Below are positions 36,746 to 50,013 of a stretch of DNA of 64,000 nucleotides, piece by piece. The DNA is from Mycolicibacterium anyangense. GTDB taxonomy: Bacteria; Actinomycetota; Actinomycetes; Mycobacteriales; Mycobacteriaceae. A model generated the notes under the pieces. It did not search any database, was not told the DNA's origin, and saw only the letters and a list, made by a program, of their open reading frames with translations. A program made the translations under genes and the position numbers. How positions within the stretch are numbered: position 1 is the first letter of the stretch; every line of letters begins with the position of its first letter. The stretch lies in the NCBI RefSeq assembly GCF_010731855.1, contig NZ_AP022620.1, positions 2,170,001-2,234,000 of the forward strand, given 5' to 3'.

Positions 36746-39700
36746 TCGTCCTGGTCATGCTGCGGATCTGCCGGGCTGCCACCGACAGTGTGGCCAGGTC
36801 GCGTTCGTCGTCCTCATAGATCTCGGCCAGGGTACGGCGCGCACGGTCGACCCGCGAACCGTTGGTGTGCTCCCACTCGGCGATCTTCTGCTCACCGGTC
36901 TCGTCGGGCTCGCCCACGGCGAGCACGTCGAAGCACAGCGCCCGTAGCGAGCCGTAGATGTCGTCACGAATTGCCAACCGCGCCAAGGCATGCCAGCGGT
37001 CATCCCGTGGCAGCCCGGACACCGCCGTCAGCAGCCCGTCGGTGCCCAGATGATCCATCAGCGCGAAGTAGGTGTCGGCCACCTCAGCCGGATCACGTTC
37101 CACGATGTCGGCGATGTCGATGACGTCGAGCAGGCTGTAGTGGTACAGCCCGGCGGCCACCGTGTAGGCCAGATCGGCCGGTGCGCCATGCGCGGCGAAC
37201 TCCGCGGCCTCCTTGTTCACGATGGCCTTGTCGTCGCCACGCAGCCACTCCGGCATCCGCGGTGCCAGCTCGGCCACCGTGGCGGCGAACCGGTTGATCT
37301 CGGCTCCGACCGCCAACGGCTGCGGGCGGTAGTTCAGCAGCCAGCGCGAGGCCCGGTCGAGCAATCGGCGCAGATCCAGCGTCATCCGGTCCGAGACGTT
37401 GACCGGCAGTCGGGCGTCACGGATCCGCCGCCACGTCTCGCCGATCCCGAAGATGGCGTCGGTGGCACCGAAGGTCCGCACGGCGTCGACGTATCCGACG
37501 CCCACGTCCTCGGTGACCCGGTAGGCGTAGGTGATACCGCCGGTGTCCACGACGGTGTTGACCAGCATCGTGGTGACGATCTCGCGACGCAGCTGGTGGT
37601 TGCGGATGTCCGGGCCGAAATTGTCGCGCAGCTGGCCCGGGAAGTACAGCGGCAGCCGCGAGGCGAACACATCCTGGTCGGGCAGGTCGCTGGCCAGCAC
37701 CTCGTCCTTGAGAGCGAGCTTGACGTGGGCCATCAGGGTGGCCAGCTCCGGTGAGGTCAGCCCGAGGCCGACTTCCTGGCGCCTGCGGATCTCCTTGGTC
37801 GACGGCAGCGCCTCGAGCTCGCGGTTGAGCGCGCGACGCTCCTCGAGCTCGCGGATCTGGCGGGCGTGCACGTTGAGCATGGCCGCGGCGTTGGCCCGGC
37901 TGGTGCCCATCAGATCGTTCTGGTCGATGTTGTCGGTCAGCACCAGCCGGCCCACCTCATCGGTCATCGAGGTGAGCAGTTCGGTGCGGTCGGCCGCACT
38001 GACCTTGCCCGCGGTGACCAGCGAGTCGACCAGGATCTTGATGTTGACCTCGTGGTCGGAGCAGTCCACGCCCGCGGAGTTGTCCATGGCGTCGGTGTTG
38101 ATGCGACCGCCGCACAGGTCGAACTCCACCCGGCCCAGCGAGGTGACGCCCAGGTTGCCGCCTTCGCCGACGACCTTGGCGCGCACCTGGTTTCCGTTGA
38201 CCCGGATGGTGTCGTTGGCGCGATCACCCACGTCGGCGTCGGACTCCGACTCGGCCTTGATGTAGGTGCCGATGCCGCCGTTGAACAACAGGTCGACGGG
38301 CGCCTGCAGGATCGTCTTCATCAATGCCGGCGGCGTCATCTCGGTGACGTCGTCGTCGATGCCCAGCGCCTCGCGCATCTGCGGGCTGATCGGGATGGAC
38401 TTCTGCTGGCGGCTGAAGACGCCGCCACCCTCGCTGATCAGAGCGGCGTCGTAGTCCTCCCAGCTGGAGCGCGGCAGCTCGAAGAGCCTGCGGCGCTCCT
38501 CCCAGGACCTGGCCGCCGCCGGGTTGGGGTCGACGAAGATGTGCCGGTGGTCGAAGGCCGCGATCAGCCGGATGTGGTGGGACAGCAGCATGCCGTTGCC
38601 GAAGACGTCGCCACTCATGTCGCCGACGCCGACGACGGTGAAATCCTCGCTCTGGGTGTCCACACCCATCTCGCGGAAGTGCCGTTTGACGGCTTCCCAC
38701 GCCCCCTTGGCGGTGATGCCCATGGCCTTGTGGTCATAGCCCACCGAGCCGCCGGAGGCGAAGGCGTCGCCGAGCCAGAAGCCGTAGGACTTGGCCACGT
38801 CGTTGGCGATGTCGGAGAAGGTGGCGGTGCCCTTGTCGGCGGCCACCACCAGGTAGGCGTCATCGCCGTCGCGGCGCACCACACCGGAGGGAACGACGAT
38901 CTGGCCGGTGGCGCGGTCGACGTTGTCGGTGACGTCGAGCAGTCCGGCGATGAACAGCCGATAGCAGGCCACGCCGTCGTTGCGGAAGTTGTCGCGGTCG
39001 ACGGCCGCGTCGCCGGTGGCCGGCGTCGGTTGCTTGACGACGAAGCCGCCCTTGGCGCCGACCGGCACGATGACGGCGTTCTTGACCGCCTGCGCTTTGA
39101 CCAGCCCCAGGATTTCGGTGCGGAAGTCCTCTCGCCGGTCCGACCAGCGCAGGCCGCCACGGGCGACGTGGCCGAACCGCAGGTGCACGCCCTCCACCCG
39201 GGGTGAGTAGACGAAGATCTCGAACTTGGGCCTGGGCAGCGGCAGTTCGTCGATCAGCTGCGGATTGAGCTTGAGCGACAACACATTCTGCGCCCGAGCC
39301 GAGTCAGGATCCTCGACGAAGTAGTTGGTCCGCAGGGTGGCCTGGATCATCGAGGCGAAGGCACGCAGCACCCGGTCGGTGTCCAGGCTCACCAGCGCGT
39401 CGATGTCGGCGGTGACGGCGTCAGCGGCGGCATGGGCGTCCAGGCCCTTGGCCGCCGAGTCCGGGTCGAACATCGCCTCGAACAGCGCGACCAGGGACGC
39501 GGCGGTGCCGGCGTTGTCGTTGAGGACCGTCTCGATGTGCGCCTGGCTGTAGGGAAAAGCCGACTGCCGCAGGTACTTTGCGTAGGCCCGCAACACCGCG
39601 ACCTGCTGCCAGGTGAGCCCGGCGCGCAGGACCAGTTCGTTGAACCGGTCGATCTCGGCGCGGCCCTGCCAGATCGCGGTGACCGCATCGGAGAAGCGCT

Positions 39701-41624
39701 GTGCCCTGGCGTCGAATTCCTCGGTGGTGACCGCGTCCGGGATGGAGGCGTCCGGGCGGATCTTGAACTGGTAGATCCACACCTTGAGACCGTCGGGGCG
39801 CACCACGGTGAACGGGCGCTCCTCGAGCACCTCGACCCCCATGCACTGCAGCATCGGCAGCAGACGGCTCAGCGTCGCGGTCGAGCCGCCGAGGTACCAG
39901 GTGAGGAAGGCGTCGTTTCCGTCGTCACCCGGCTCGAACTGCAGCCGGACCGAATCTTCTTGCAGCCCTTCGATGAAGCCGATGTCGGTGATCGCCTCGA
40001 CCGGGGTGACGACTTGCTTGAACTCCTCGGGCAGGGCGTCGGCATAGTGTTCGGCCATCGCCTGGTCGATCGAGCCGGTGCGGGCGGCTCCGATCAGCCG
40101 ATCCCCCCAGGTGCGCAGCGCCTCGGTGAGCAGGGCCTGCACCCGGGTCCGGTTGGCTTCGGAGGTGTCGATCGACTGACGATCCATGTCGGGCAGCCGC
40201 ACCGTGAAATGCACTACAGCCCAAGGCGATTCGCTGACGCGGGCGGTGTAGTCGATGGATTCGCCACCGAACTCACGGACCAGGATGTCCTGCATGGACA
40301 GCCGCACCGCGGTGGTGTAGCGGTCACGCGGGAGGTAGACCAAACCTGACACGAAGTGGCCCAGCTGATCGGCGCGCAGGAACAGCAGGGCGCGCCGGCG
40401 CGATCCCAGTTCCACGACGGCGGTGGCCATCGCCAGCATCTGCTGCGCGGTCAGCGAGAACAGTTCCGAGCGCGGGATTGTCTGGATGATGTCGAGCATC
40501 AGCTGACCGGGATGGCTCGGGTCACTGGACGTCATGTCCAGGACCTCACGCACCCGGCTCGAGATCAGTGGGATGTCGAGCACGTTGGCACTGGTGGCCG
40601 CCACCGTGAACAACCCGACGAAGCGATGCTCAACCGCGCCGGACCCATCCCCCGAGTCGCTTCGCTCCTGCCCGCCGGACCCACGCTCCTCCCGGATCAC
40701 CACGATGTACGGGTAGGCCCCGTAGCGCAGGAAGCTGGGCATGGTCGCCTGGGCCAGCACCACCAGATCACCCGGCTCGGTGAGCTGAGGCAGCACCTCG
40801 GTGCGCAGCCGGGCGACCCCGAGCCGGGTGGACTCCTCGACCGTGGCCTTACCGTCGGCCACTGCGCACAGCTGCGAGCCCAGCAGCACGAAGTGTCCGT
40901 CGGCCAGCCAGCGCAGCAGGTCGGCGACATCACCGCGGTCGGCACTCGGGAAGCGGACGCCGGTGTCGCCGTCCATCTCCCTGGCCAGGTTCTGCAGTAC
41001 CTCACCGAGTGCCTGCGAATCCAAGGCCACCTGCCGGGCGTCGGCGACGACCATCGGGAGCAGCCGCTGCGCCTCGGCCAGCGCCTTGCGGTTCACCGTC
41101 GGTGCCAGCTGGACGTGGATCCAGGACTCCGGGAAGCCGTTGGTGAAGTCGGGGTCGGCGGGCTGCGGCTGCACGTCGAGCAGCTCGCCGCTGGCGCTGC
41201 GCCGCACCTGGAACACCGGGTTCATCAGCGCCACGTAGGCCACGCCGAGGCGGTGCAGGAGCACCGTGACGGAGTCGAGCAGCATGCTGGCCTGCTCGGT
41301 GACGATCTGCAGCGCGGGGCCGAAACCGCCCGGGTCGTCGTTGCTGTAGACCGCGACCAGGGTCTCGGCCGGGGCGCGGCCATGGGCCAGCCGTTCCTGG
41401 GCGGCGATCAGCGCCGCCGGTACGACGTGGTTGGCGCCGCCCTGGATCAGCGGCCCGGTGTCGGTGGCATCGACCTCGCTGTGCGGGGCGCCGCCGTGCG
41501 GACCGCGGTAGGTCGCCAAGTAGGCCGCGCCCATCGCCGAGGTCTTCTCGTCGAGGGCCGCCTGGCTGAGATGGGTCCATTCGACCGGCAAGTCGAGGCT
41601 GGTGGTCCTGGGGTCAACCGTCAT
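36723..41624 (-). CDS. gdh: NAD-specific glutamate dehydrogenase, large (L_180) type
   Basis: 1633 residues from ATG 41622-41624 ([13 protein letters not shown]). Long N-terminal ACT-like regulatory region (~1-650), catalytic GDH domain in the middle ([19 protein letters not shown] near 815 and the lysine in [12 protein letters not shown]), Rossmann domain and long C-terminal extension (about 1150-1633). It interconverts glutamate and 2-oxoglutarate with NAD; in mycobacteria the orthologue is held inhibited by GarA. The upstream in-frame extension to 41732 lacks family sequence. 52 bases separate it from ettA. Confidence 0.96.
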   Translation of the reverse strand: MTVDPRTTSLDLPVEWTHLSQAALDEKTSAMGAAYLATYRGPHGGAPHSEVDATDTGPLIQGGANHVVPAALIAAQERLAHGRAPAETLVAVYSNDDPGGFGPALQIVTEQASMLLDSVTVLLHRLGVAYVALMNPVFQVRRSASGELLDVQPQPADPDFTNGFPESWIHVQLAPTVNRKALAEAQRLLPMVVADARQVALDSQALGEVLQNLAREMDGDTGVRFPSADRGDVADLLRWLADGHFVLLGSQLCAVADGKATVEESTRLGVARLRTEVLPQLTEPGDLVVLAQATMPSFLRYGAYPYIVVIREERGSGGQERSDSGDGSGAVEHRFVGLFTVAATSANVLDIPLISSRVREVLDMTSSDPSHPGQLMLDIIQTIPRSELFSLTAQQMLAMATAVVELGSRRRALLFLRADQLGHFVSGLVYLPRDRYTTAVRLSMQDILVREFGGESIDYTARVSESPWAVVHFTVRLPDMDRQSIDTSEANRTRVQALLTEALRTWGDRLIGAARTGSIDQAMAEHYADALPEEFKQVVTPVEAITDIGFIEGLQEDSVRLQFEPGDDGNDAFLTWYLGGSTATLSRLLPMLQCMGVEVLEERPFTVVRPDGLKVWIYQFKIRPDASIPDAVTTEEFDARAQRFSDAVTAIWQGRAEIDRFNELVLRAGLTWQQVAVLRAYAKYLRQSAFPYSQAHIETVLNDNAGTAASLVALFEAMFDPDSAAKGLDAHAAADAVTADIDALVSLDTDRVLRAFASMIQATLRTNYFVEDPDSARAQNVLSLKLNPQLIDELPLPRPKFEIFVYSPRVEGVHLRFGHVARGGLRWSDRREDFRTEILGLVKAQAVKNAVIVPVGAKGGFVVKQPTPATGDAAVDRDNFRNDGVACYRLFIAGLLDVTDNVDRATGQIVVPSGVVRRDGDDAYLVVAADKGTATFSDIANDVAKSYGFWLGDAFASGGSVGYDHKAMGITAKGAWEAVKRHFREMGVDTQSEDFTVVGVGDMSGDVFGNGMLLSHHIRLIAAFDHRHIFVDPNPAAARSWEERRRLFELPRSSWEDYDAALISEGGGVFSRQQKSIPISPQMREALGIDDDVTEMTPPALMKTILQAPVDLLFNGGIGTYIKAESESDADVGDRANDTIRVNGNQVRAKVVGEGGNLGVTSLGRVEFDLCGGRINTDAMDNSAGVDCSDHEVNIKILVDSLVTAGKVSAADRTELLTSMTDEVGRLVLTDNIDQNDLMGTSRANAAAMLNVHARQIRELEERRALNRELEALPSTKEIRRRQEVGLGLTSPELATLMAHVKLALKDEVLASDLPDQDVFASRLPLYFPGQLRDNFGPDIRNHQLRREIVTTMLVNTVVDTGGITYAYRVTEDVGVGYVDAVRTFGATDAIFGIGETWRRIRDARLPVNVSDRMTLDLRRLLDRASRWLLNYRPQPLAVGAEINRFAATVAELAPRMPEWLRGDDKAIVNKEAAEFAAHGAPADLAYTVAAGLYHYSLLDVIDIADIVERDPAEVADTYFALMDHLGTDGLLTAVSGLPRDDRWHALARLAIRDDIYGSLRALCFDVLAVGEPDETGEQKIAEWEHTNGSRVDRARRTLAEIYEDDERDLATLSVAARQIRSMTRTSGTGTSG

Positions 41625-41676
41625 ACCGGAACTCCTGATCAGCTTGCGAACCCACGCTGGTCCGCAGCCGACCACA

Positions 41677-43350
<1,674 letters not shown>

Positions 43351-43460
43351 TGCCGCGGTGTCGCCTTCCGTATGTGCGAATATCTCGCGGACCATCCTAG
43401 GCGGCTGGCGACCTCGGCCTCACGGCCGCGCTGGGTCTCCCCGCGCGGCCGCGGCCAGGT

Positions 43461-43949
43461 TTACACCGACAACGCCATCTCCGGCGCCATCTCCGGTGCG
43501 TCGCGGTCCTCCTCGACGGCCTCCCCGAACTCCTCCCCGCTCTCCTCGACGTCGTCGGGGACGGACTCCGCGACCGGCGCCTCGGCGGGCTTGGGCTGGG
43601 GCTGCTCGATGCGCACGATCGCGCGGGACAGGTCCGGGCCCACCGCGGTGGCGCGCATCTCCAACGACGACCGCCTCAGACCATCCTTGTCCTCGTACTC
43701 GCTGGTGAAGACATCCCCGACGACGATCACCGGGGCTCCCTTGTAGAGGGCGGCCCCCACCCCGGTGACCAGCCGGCCCCAGCAGTTGACGGTGATGAAC
43801 AGCGAGTTGCCCGGCTCCCAGGTGCCGTCGCCAGTGCGACGGCGCGCGTTGCTGGCCACCCGGAAACTGATCAGTTCCTGGTTGTTGACGATCCTGCGGC
43901 GAAGGTCGGTGACGATGCGCCCGACGACGGTGAGATGAGTTTCGAACAT
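43461..43949 (-). CDS. Single-stranded DNA-binding protein paralogue (Rv2478c-like)
   Basis: 162 residues from ATG 43947-43949, with AAAGGA 8 bases upstream. An OB fold covers ~1-110 (MFETHLTVVGRIVTD, then FITVNCWGRLVTGV typical of SSB). The tail is acidic (many Glu and Asp) but lacks the DDDIPF-type end of replicative SSB, ending MAPEMALSV. It is probably the second mycobacterial SSB (SsbB), with a role in stress or recombination rather than replication. Upstream DNA holds a 16-base palindrome. Confidence 0.85.
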   Translation of the reverse strand: MFETHLTVVGRIVTDLRRRIVNNQELISFRVASNARRRTGDGTWEPGNSLFITVNCWGRLVTGVGAALYKGAPVIVVGDVFTSEYEDKDGLRRSSLEMRATAVGPDLSRAIVRIEQPQPKPAEAPVAESVPDDVEESGEEFGEAVEEDRDAPEMAPEMALSV

Positions 43950-43973
43950 GGCTGGGGTCCTTTCGTGGTTGAT

Positions 43974-43989
43974 CACTGGACCTCCAGTG
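43974..43989. promoter_or_regulatory. Palindrome upstream of the SSB-like gene
   Basis: CACTGGA and TCCAGTG are perfect inverted 7-mers with a 2-base spacer, 24 bases before the ATG of the SSB-like gene. The dyad size suits a dimeric repressor, or a small hairpin in the mRNA leader. It does not match the mycobacterial LexA box. Confidence 0.3.
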
Positions 43990-44070
43990 GGCCGCGAACC
44001 CCCGACATTCGGGAACGGTCGACGGGCCCATCCGGGTGTGGTTGTGGATGAACTCAGGACTGGGGACAGT

Positions 44071-46074
44071 TCAGTGGTTGGCGCCGTCGGTGTCGCGCCG
44101 GGCCAGTTCGGCCAGCATCGCGTTGTACGCACTTAGATCCGCGTCGTGGTCACGTTCGGCGGCACGGTCCATCCGCTTGGCGGTACGCCGATCGCTGCGG
44201 CTCCACTGGACCAGCAGCGCGATCATGACCACTACCAACGGAACCTCGCCTGCGGCCCACGCGATCGAGCCGCCGAGGTGCTGATCGCCCACCAGGTCGG
44301 TGTGCCAACTCAACTTCAGTGAGCGGTAGAAGCTTTCGCCGAGAACCTGATTCATGCCCATCAGCACCACACCGAAGAACGCGTGCAGCGGCAGGGTGGC
44401 GAACACCATCCCGATCTTGGCCACCGGCAACAGTTGCCGTGGCGCGGGATCTACGCCGATCACCACCCAGTAGAACAGGTAGCCGCTCATCAGGAAGTGC
44501 AGATTCATCAGGACATGCGCCCCGTGATGACTGACCGCCGCATCGAAGATGCCACCGAAGTACAGGGCATAGAAGCCCGCCACGAACATGATGGTCGCCA
44601 CCACCGGATGGGTGAAGAACCGCGACCAGTGACTGTGCAACCCGACCAGCAGCCACTCCCGGGGACCCGGCGGGTTGTCCCTGCCCGCAGCGGGAAGAGC
44701 CCGCAGCGCCAACGTCACCGGGGCACCAAGCACCAACAGGATCGGGACGAGCATCGACAGCAGCATGTGCGCTGTCATGTGCACGCTGAACATCGCCGGC
44801 ATGTAGCGCCCGAGCCCCGAGGATGTGGTGAATAGCAGCAGCGCACACCCCAGCAGCCAGGCGGCCGATCGTCCCGCCGGCCAGGGATCGCCGCGGCGAT
44901 GCAGACGGATGACGCCGGCGACGTAGACCGCGGCGAGCACGATCGCCGCGGTGCCGAAGATCAGGTCGAAACGCCAGTCGAACAGAATGCGCGCGACCGT
45001 CGGCGGGCCGGCCAGGTCGTAGCCGATGGCGACCTCGGTGGGCGACGGGTTGCCGTTGGCCGGCGGTGGCGGCGGCGTTCGTCCGAGGCCGACCGCGACA
45101 CCGAACGTCGCCCCGAACACCAGGGCTTCGATGGTCGCCAGGCGGATCAGTGGACGCCGGTTATCCGGATCCGCCTGCAGGGCCGCAACCGCGGAGCGTC
45201 GCTGCCGCCAGCCCAGCACCGCCAGAACGCTCAGCGCGATCACCTTGGTGACGATCAGTGCGCCGTATTCGGTGGTGAACAGATCGGAGAACCGGATCCT
45301 GATGAACGCGTTGATGATTCCGGACGCGGCCATCGCCACGAAACACCACAGCGCCACCGCCGAGAAACGCCGCGCCGCGAGATCGGCATGTTCCCCGCCC
45401 CGCATCGCGTGGGCCAGCAGCGCGAGCAGCCCACCGGCCCACAGTGCACCGGCGACCAGGTGGATCATCAGGCTGTTCACGCCCAGGTCGTGTGCGCCGC
45501 CCGCCGACGAATGCCCAGTAAGTCCCAACGGCACGAGGGTGATCAGTGAACCGGCCAGCAGGAACGGCAGCCAACCCCACCGCAGCACCGCCGCCCCGGC
45601 AACGGTGACCAGCAGCGCCAGGAACGCCGTCCAGCGCCAGGCACTCGCGATGTCCACCAGGCTGGTGACCGACCAGAGCTGGACTGGATTGAGGTGATCC
45701 TGCAGCGGCTGCCCGGACACGTCGGAGATGGTCAGCGGCACCATCAGCGCCGCGCATACCGTCCACACTCCGGACGCGACGGTGCCCAGCCGCAGCGCGC
45801 GGTAGCCGGCGACATCGAGAACCCCGGTGTCCTGGGGCGGGACGAAGAACGTCGCCAGCAGAAAGGATCCGACGGCGATGACGGCGGCGATCTCGCCGGC
45901 CGCCCGCACGAACGGCAGGCCCAGCGTGGTCACCGGCCCCGGGTCGGGCAGCCCGGTCGCCGTCAGCGCGTCGGCGAGTGAGAGGGCACCGATACCCGCG
46001 GCGACGGTGCCGGCGAGCAGGGCCACCACCGACAGCATCGGCCATATCGCGCTACGGTCAGCCGTCCTGGTCAC
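44071..46074 (-). CDS. CopD-CtaG fusion membrane protein (cytochrome oxidase assembly/copper)
   Basis: 667 residues from GTG 46072-46074, overlapping plsB2 by 17 bases (ATG 46038 is an alternative). The N-terminal ~370 residues form a CopD-like multi-helix copper-import domain. The C-terminal ~290 residues are a CtaG/caa3-type domain, with His-rich helices such as [14 protein letters not shown] and [19 protein letters not shown]. It is thought to deliver copper to cytochrome oxidase or move copper across the membrane. Relatives include M. tuberculosis Rv0102. Its coupling to phospholipid acyltransferases is odd and probably incidental. Confidence 0.85.
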   Translation of the reverse strand: MTRTADRSAIWPMLSVVALLAGTVAAGIGALSLADALTATGLPDPGPVTTLGLPFVRAAGEIAAVIAVGSFLLATFFVPPQDTGVLDVAGYRALRLGTVASGVWTVCAALMVPLTISDVSGQPLQDHLNPVQLWSVTSLVDIASAWRWTAFLALLVTVAGAAVLRWGWLPFLLAGSLITLVPLGLTGHSSAGGAHDLGVNSLMIHLVAGALWAGGLLALLAHAMRGGEHADLAARRFSAVALWCFVAMAASGIINAFIRIRFSDLFTTEYGALIVTKVIALSVLAVLGWRQRRSAVAALQADPDNRRPLIRLATIEALVFGATFGVAVGLGRTPPPPPANGNPSPTEVAIGYDLAGPPTVARILFDWRFDLIFGTAAIVLAAVYVAGVIRLHRRGDPWPAGRSAAWLLGCALLLFTTSSGLGRYMPAMFSVHMTAHMLLSMLVPILLVLGAPVTLALRALPAAGRDNPPGPREWLLVGLHSHWSRFFTHPVVATIMFVAGFYALYFGGIFDAAVSHHGAHVLMNLHFLMSGYLFYWVVIGVDPAPRQLLPVAKIGMVFATLPLHAFFGVVLMGMNQVLGESFYRSLKLSWHTDLVGDQHLGGSIAWAAGEVPLVVVMIALLVQWSRSDRRTAKRMDRAAERDHDADLSAYNAMLAELARRDTDGANH

Positions 46075-48394
46075 GCACCGACAGCTCACGGGCATTGAAC
46101 TGTGCGATGGACAGTTCGTGGATCCGGTCCATGTCACCCAGGATCGCACGTAACTCGTGCAGGAACGCCCGCCGCCGCTCTGTGAGGTCCGGGGCGGCTT
46201 GGAGCAGGTTCTGGTCGGCGGCCACCTGTCGCGCCGTGGCGAACAGCAGCGCCGACACGGACTCGTTGCTGCGGATCCGGCGCTGCGCGGCGTACTGCGC
46301 CCCGACACCGAGTGCGATGGTGGACAGTTCCTTCTCGCCGATGTCGGCGGGGGCGTCGCACAGCACGTCGGCGACGATCTCGTATGCCTCGAAGAACGGC
46401 CGCAGCATGGCGTGCGCCATCAGTGGCCGCTTGGCGCGCAGGAGGCTGTCCACCGCGTCACCACCGGCGGACACCTGGATCTCCCAGTCGTCCTGCCAGG
46501 CCATCTCCTCGGCGAGGTGCTCACGGAAGGCCGCGGAGTCGGCGAAGTAGAAGTCGAACTTGAGCAGGTCGCGCAATCGCATCGCCTGCTCCCAGAACAC
46601 CGCGACCCGGTCGCCGTCGGGGGCGCGGCCGGCGTGGGCCAGCGCCAGTTCGGCGATCGAGGTCTCCAGGAACGCGTGGATGATCGAGTTGCGATAGAAC
46701 GCCGCCTCGTGCTCGTGCTCGGGTGCGATCCGCCAGACCGGCTCGTGGCCGCCGTCGACCCGGGTGACCGGGTGGCCGTTGGACAGCGCGTCGGCCGCGG
46801 CACGCACCCCTTCGGGGGTGCGAAGTCGCAACGCCGAGTTGGTGATCGGGTTCTGCTTGCGCTGGAGGTAGTCCAGCGAGTCCTGCAGGGTGTGGTGCAA
46901 CTGGCGCAGGGTCAGCGCCCGGCCGCGGGTGGTCAGCAGGAGCGCGGAGACCAGTCCGGTGGCATTGATCGGGGTGGCCCGCAAGATCCGCCAGGCCACC
47001 TCGAAGGCCATCTTCTGCAGGGCAAGACGTTTGGCGGCCGGATCCGAGCCGATGGGACCGCCCGGGTCGCCGAGGTACTGGCGCATCGACACCGCGTCGG
47101 GGAAGCGGACGTAGATCTTGCCGTAGTTGCGCTCGCCCTGGGCCTTGATGAACTTGTAGAGCCACTCCGCACCCTCGGGCGTCTTCTCGCCACCGCGCGC
47201 GTACGCCGCGTATTCGGCGGTTTCGTGCAGTTGGTCGAAGCTGATCGACACCGGCTGCAGCAGGATGTCGTCACTGCGGCCGTCCAGGTAGGCGTCGGCG
47301 ACGTAGGCCAGCAGACCGAGCTTGGGCGGCAACATCTTTCCGGTGCGTGAGCGAGTGCCCTCGATGGACCAGCTGAGGTTGAAGCGCTTCTGCACGATGT
47401 AGCCGACGAACTGGCGCAGCACGTATTTGTAGACCGGGTCGTCGAGCTTGCGCCGCAGGAAGATCACCCCGGAGCGGCGCATGAGCGGACCCATGAAGCC
47501 GAAGGACAGGTTGATCCCGGCGAAGGTGTGCGCAGGCGGAAGTTTGTTCTCCTGCATGGCCACCGGCACGATCACGCCGTCCAGATAGGACCGGTGCGAC
47601 CACAGCAGCACCGCCGGATGGTCTTCCAGCGAGCGGCGCATCGACTCGATCTCGGCGGCGTCGTAGTCGATGCGCGGGTCGAATCCCCGGCTGAAGATCG
47701 CGCGCCCGAGGTTCGGGATCAGGTCGACGGAGAATCTACTCCAACCGGTGGCCAGCTCGTTGAGCATCTCCTCGGCCTGGGCCGGGGTGGCGCCGGGGAT
47801 CTTCTCGAGCCCGTCCATGAACCTCGACGAGGCCATCAGCTCGTCGGTGATCAGTTGCGGCGACTTGTATTCGGGGCCCAGCAGGCGCAGTTCCATCCGC
47901 TCGATGGCCAGCCGCGCGCGGCGCAGGACGAAGCGGGCGAAGTCCCGCGGACTCTCGCCGACAGTGTTCTCCTGCCACTGTTGGCGCAGCTCGGACACCT
48001 TCGCCGGTTCACCGGCCACGATCCGTGCCCGGGTGGGATCCTTGCGAAGGATGCTGCGCTGCAACATCTCCGGCGGTCGGTAGGTGTCACGGCCGGAGAT
48101 GAGACCGACGACCTTCACCCGGGTCGGCAGGCCGCCGGGCACCCAGAACACCCGGACCGGCACCACCAGTCGGTCCTCGCTGCCGGCGAGTTCCTCGACG
48201 AGTTGGGCCACCACCGCCGGCGGCGGATCCCCGGCGGGCAGTTGCAGCACCTCGACCTTGGTGTCGGGATGGGCCTGGCGCTGGGCGCGCAGCCAATCGT
48301 GCAGCAGGTCGAACTCGGCCTTGGAGGACACCGAGGCGAGCACCAGCGCGTCGTCGGTGGTGCTGAAATCGGTCAGGTGGTCGCTGGAGGTCAT
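46058..48394 (-). CDS. plsB2: Glycerol-3-phosphate 1-O-acyltransferase PlsB2
   Basis: 778 residues from ATG 48392-48394, which overlaps the plsC stop (ATGA). The acyltransferase core has the H-x4-D motif as His267-RSYL-Asp272 ([11 protein letters not shown]) followed by the GTRSRTGK glycerolphosphate-binding block, then a long helical C-terminal region. It transfers an acyl chain to the sn-1 position of glycerol-3-phosphate, the first step in phospholipid and triacylglycerol synthesis. PlsC, encoded just upstream, does the next step. Confidence 0.96.
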   Translation of the reverse strand: MTSSDHLTDFSTTDDALVLASVSSKAEFDLLHDWLRAQRQAHPDTKVEVLQLPAGDPPPAVVAQLVEELAGSEDRLVVPVRVFWVPGGLPTRVKVVGLISGRDTYRPPEMLQRSILRKDPTRARIVAGEPAKVSELRQQWQENTVGESPRDFARFVLRRARLAIERMELRLLGPEYKSPQLITDELMASSRFMDGLEKIPGATPAQAEEMLNELATGWSRFSVDLIPNLGRAIFSRGFDPRIDYDAAEIESMRRSLEDHPAVLLWSHRSYLDGVIVPVAMQENKLPPAHTFAGINLSFGFMGPLMRRSGVIFLRRKLDDPVYKYVLRQFVGYIVQKRFNLSWSIEGTRSRTGKMLPPKLGLLAYVADAYLDGRSDDILLQPVSISFDQLHETAEYAAYARGGEKTPEGAEWLYKFIKAQGERNYGKIYVRFPDAVSMRQYLGDPGGPIGSDPAAKRLALQKMAFEVAWRILRATPINATGLVSALLLTTRGRALTLRQLHHTLQDSLDYLQRKQNPITNSALRLRTPEGVRAAADALSNGHPVTRVDGGHEPVWRIAPEHEHEAAFYRNSIIHAFLETSIAELALAHAGRAPDGDRVAVFWEQAMRLRDLLKFDFYFADSAAFREHLAEEMAWQDDWEIQVSAGGDAVDSLLRAKRPLMAHAMLRPFFEAYEIVADVLCDAPADIGEKELSTIALGVGAQYAAQRRIRSNESVSALLFATARQVAADQNLLQAAPDLTERRRAFLHELRAILGDMDRIHELSIAQFNARELSVRDQDG

Positions 48395-50013
48395 TGCGGG
48401 CCCTCGACCTTCTTCGCCGCCGCTTTCTTCGCCGGGGCCTTCTTCGCCACCGTCTTCTTGGCCACGGCCTTCTTCGCCGGCGCCTTCTTCGCGGCAGCCT
48501 TCTTGGCCGCGGCCTTCTTCGCGGGCGCCTTCTTGGCCGCAGCGCTCCTGTAGAGGGCCGGCACCGAGTCCTGCGGCCAGTCCTTCAAGGTGTCCAGGTA
48601 AAGCTGGCGCACCTCGTCGATGCGGTCCGACAGCTCCTCCAGCGTCCAGTCCGCCACCGAAATAGGCTGGTGGACAACCACATCTACAGTTCCTGGGCTC
48701 ATCGTGGAGGCATCGCGCGGGGCGATCACCTCCGCGTTGCGGATCACGATCGGCACGATCGGGACCCCGGCGGCCATCGCCAACCGGAACGGCCCCTTCT
48801 TGAACGGGCCGACGGTGCGGGTGTCCAGTCGGGTGCCTTCGGGGGCGATCAGGATCGACAAGCCCTTGCTCACCAGATCCTCGACGTGCTGCAGCGACTC
48901 GACGGCCGCCTTCGGGTCTTCCCGGTCGATGAAGACCGTATCGACCAGCTTGCCCAGGGTGCCGACCAGGGGGTCGCTCTCGAGCTCCTTCTTGCCCACC
49001 CCGGTCCAGTTGTCCTTGATCAGCGCCGCGCAGATGACCGGATCGAAGTTGTTGCGGTGGTTGAAGATGAATACCGCGGGCCGCTGCTTGGTGAGATTCT
49101 CCTCCCCCAGCACGTTGAGCCGAACACCGTTGGCTGCCAACAACATATTGGGGAACGCCGTGGTGAAGAAGTTCACCCCGCGGCGCCTGCTGCGGGTCAG
49201 CAGACCCCAGCCGAGCGCACCGTAGGCGGCGGGCACCAGCGATCCGACACCGAGCAGGGTGCGTACCTGACCCAGCAGCCCGCCGCCCCCGCGACTGCTG
49301 AACTCCAGGATCGGCCAGCCCCGGCGCCGGGCGACGGCGGCCATCTTGCCTTCGGGGTTCGTCGGGCGGGGGTTGCCCACCAGGTACATCAGCGCGACGT
49401 CCTCGTCGCCGTCGGCGTAGAAGTAGGACTTCTTGAGGTCGATGTCGTTGTCGGCGGCGAACTTCTGCACCGCGTTGGCTTTTCCGGGCCCCCACAGGAT
49501 CGGCCGCACCACCTCGCCGGTGAGCACGTCGTCCTCGTCGACCTCGAACCGGTTGGTCAAGGTGTTCTCGATGCCCAGGAAGCGGGCCACCGGCTCGACC
49601 TGAAGGGTCAGCGCCGAGGAACTCAGCACCACCGTGTGTCCGCGCTCCATGTGGGCGTGCACCAGTTCGCGCATCTCGGGGTAGATCCGCTTCTCGATCT
49701 TCTGCACGAAGAGCCGCTCGCCGATCTCGTGCAGATCCGACAGCGCTCGCCCGCGCAGCGCCTGCGAGGCCTTGGTGATCAGTTCCTCGAACTCCAGGCG
49801 GCCCAGCTGATGGTTGAGCCCGGCCGCGATCATCGTGATGAGCTCGCCGATCCCCATGTCGCGGCTGCGGAACCGCTCGCGGGTCAGGATCACCGCGGTG
49901 AATCCGGCCACCAGGGTGCCGTCGAGATCGAAGAACGCGCCGATCTGGGGCCCGGGCGGGCTGGCTAGCACTTCGGCGACCGATCCGGGCAGCCGCATGT
50001 TCTTGTCGGTCAT
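48391..50013 (-). CDS. plsC: HAD-PlsC fusion, 1-acylglycerol-3-phosphate acyltransferase with Lys/Ala-rich tail
   Basis: 540 residues. The N-terminal HAD-IB phosphatase domain has DLDGT at 29-33 (Asp29, Asp31) and ends around 265. The PlsC domain (~290-480) has NHRNNFD (H-x4-D) and the APEGTR block. The final ~45 residues are repeats of (A/P)AKKA, a histone-H1-like basic tail ending KKVEGPQ. It should acylate lysophosphatidic acid to phosphatidic acid, which the HAD domain could dephosphorylate or whose precursors it could supply. One-base stop/start overlap with the WS/DGAT gene upstream. Confidence 0.94.
   Translation of the reverse strand: MTDKNMRLPGSVAEVLASPPGPQIGAFFDLDGTLVAGFTAVILTRERFRSRDMGIGELITMIAAGLNHQLGRLEFEELITKASQALRGRALSDLHEIGERLFVQKIEKRIYPEMRELVHAHMERGHTVVLSSSALTLQVEPVARFLGIENTLTNRFEVDEDDVLTGEVVRPILWGPGKANAVQKFAADNDIDLKKSYFYADGDEDVALMYLVGNPRPTNPEGKMAAVARRRGWPILEFSSRGGGGLLGQVRTLLGVGSLVPAAYGALGWGLLTRSRRRGVNFFTTAFPNMLLAANGVRLNVLGEENLTKQRPAVFIFNHRNNFDPVICAALIKDNWTGVGKKELESDPLVGTLGKLVDTVFIDREDPKAAVESLQHVEDLVSKGLSILIAPEGTRLDTRTVGPFKKGPFRLAMAAGVPIVPIVIRNAEVIAPRDASTMSPGTVDVVVHQPISVADWTLEELSDRIDEVRQLYLDTLKDWPQDSVPALYRSAAAKKAPAKKAAAKKAAAKKAPAKKAVAKKTVAKKAPAKKAAAKKVEGPQ

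Noticed and set aside
48395..49495. N-terminal extension of plsB2 across plsC
   Set aside because: The frame runs through the coding region of plsC and lacks acyltransferase character; the ATG overlapping the plsC stop is the natural start.
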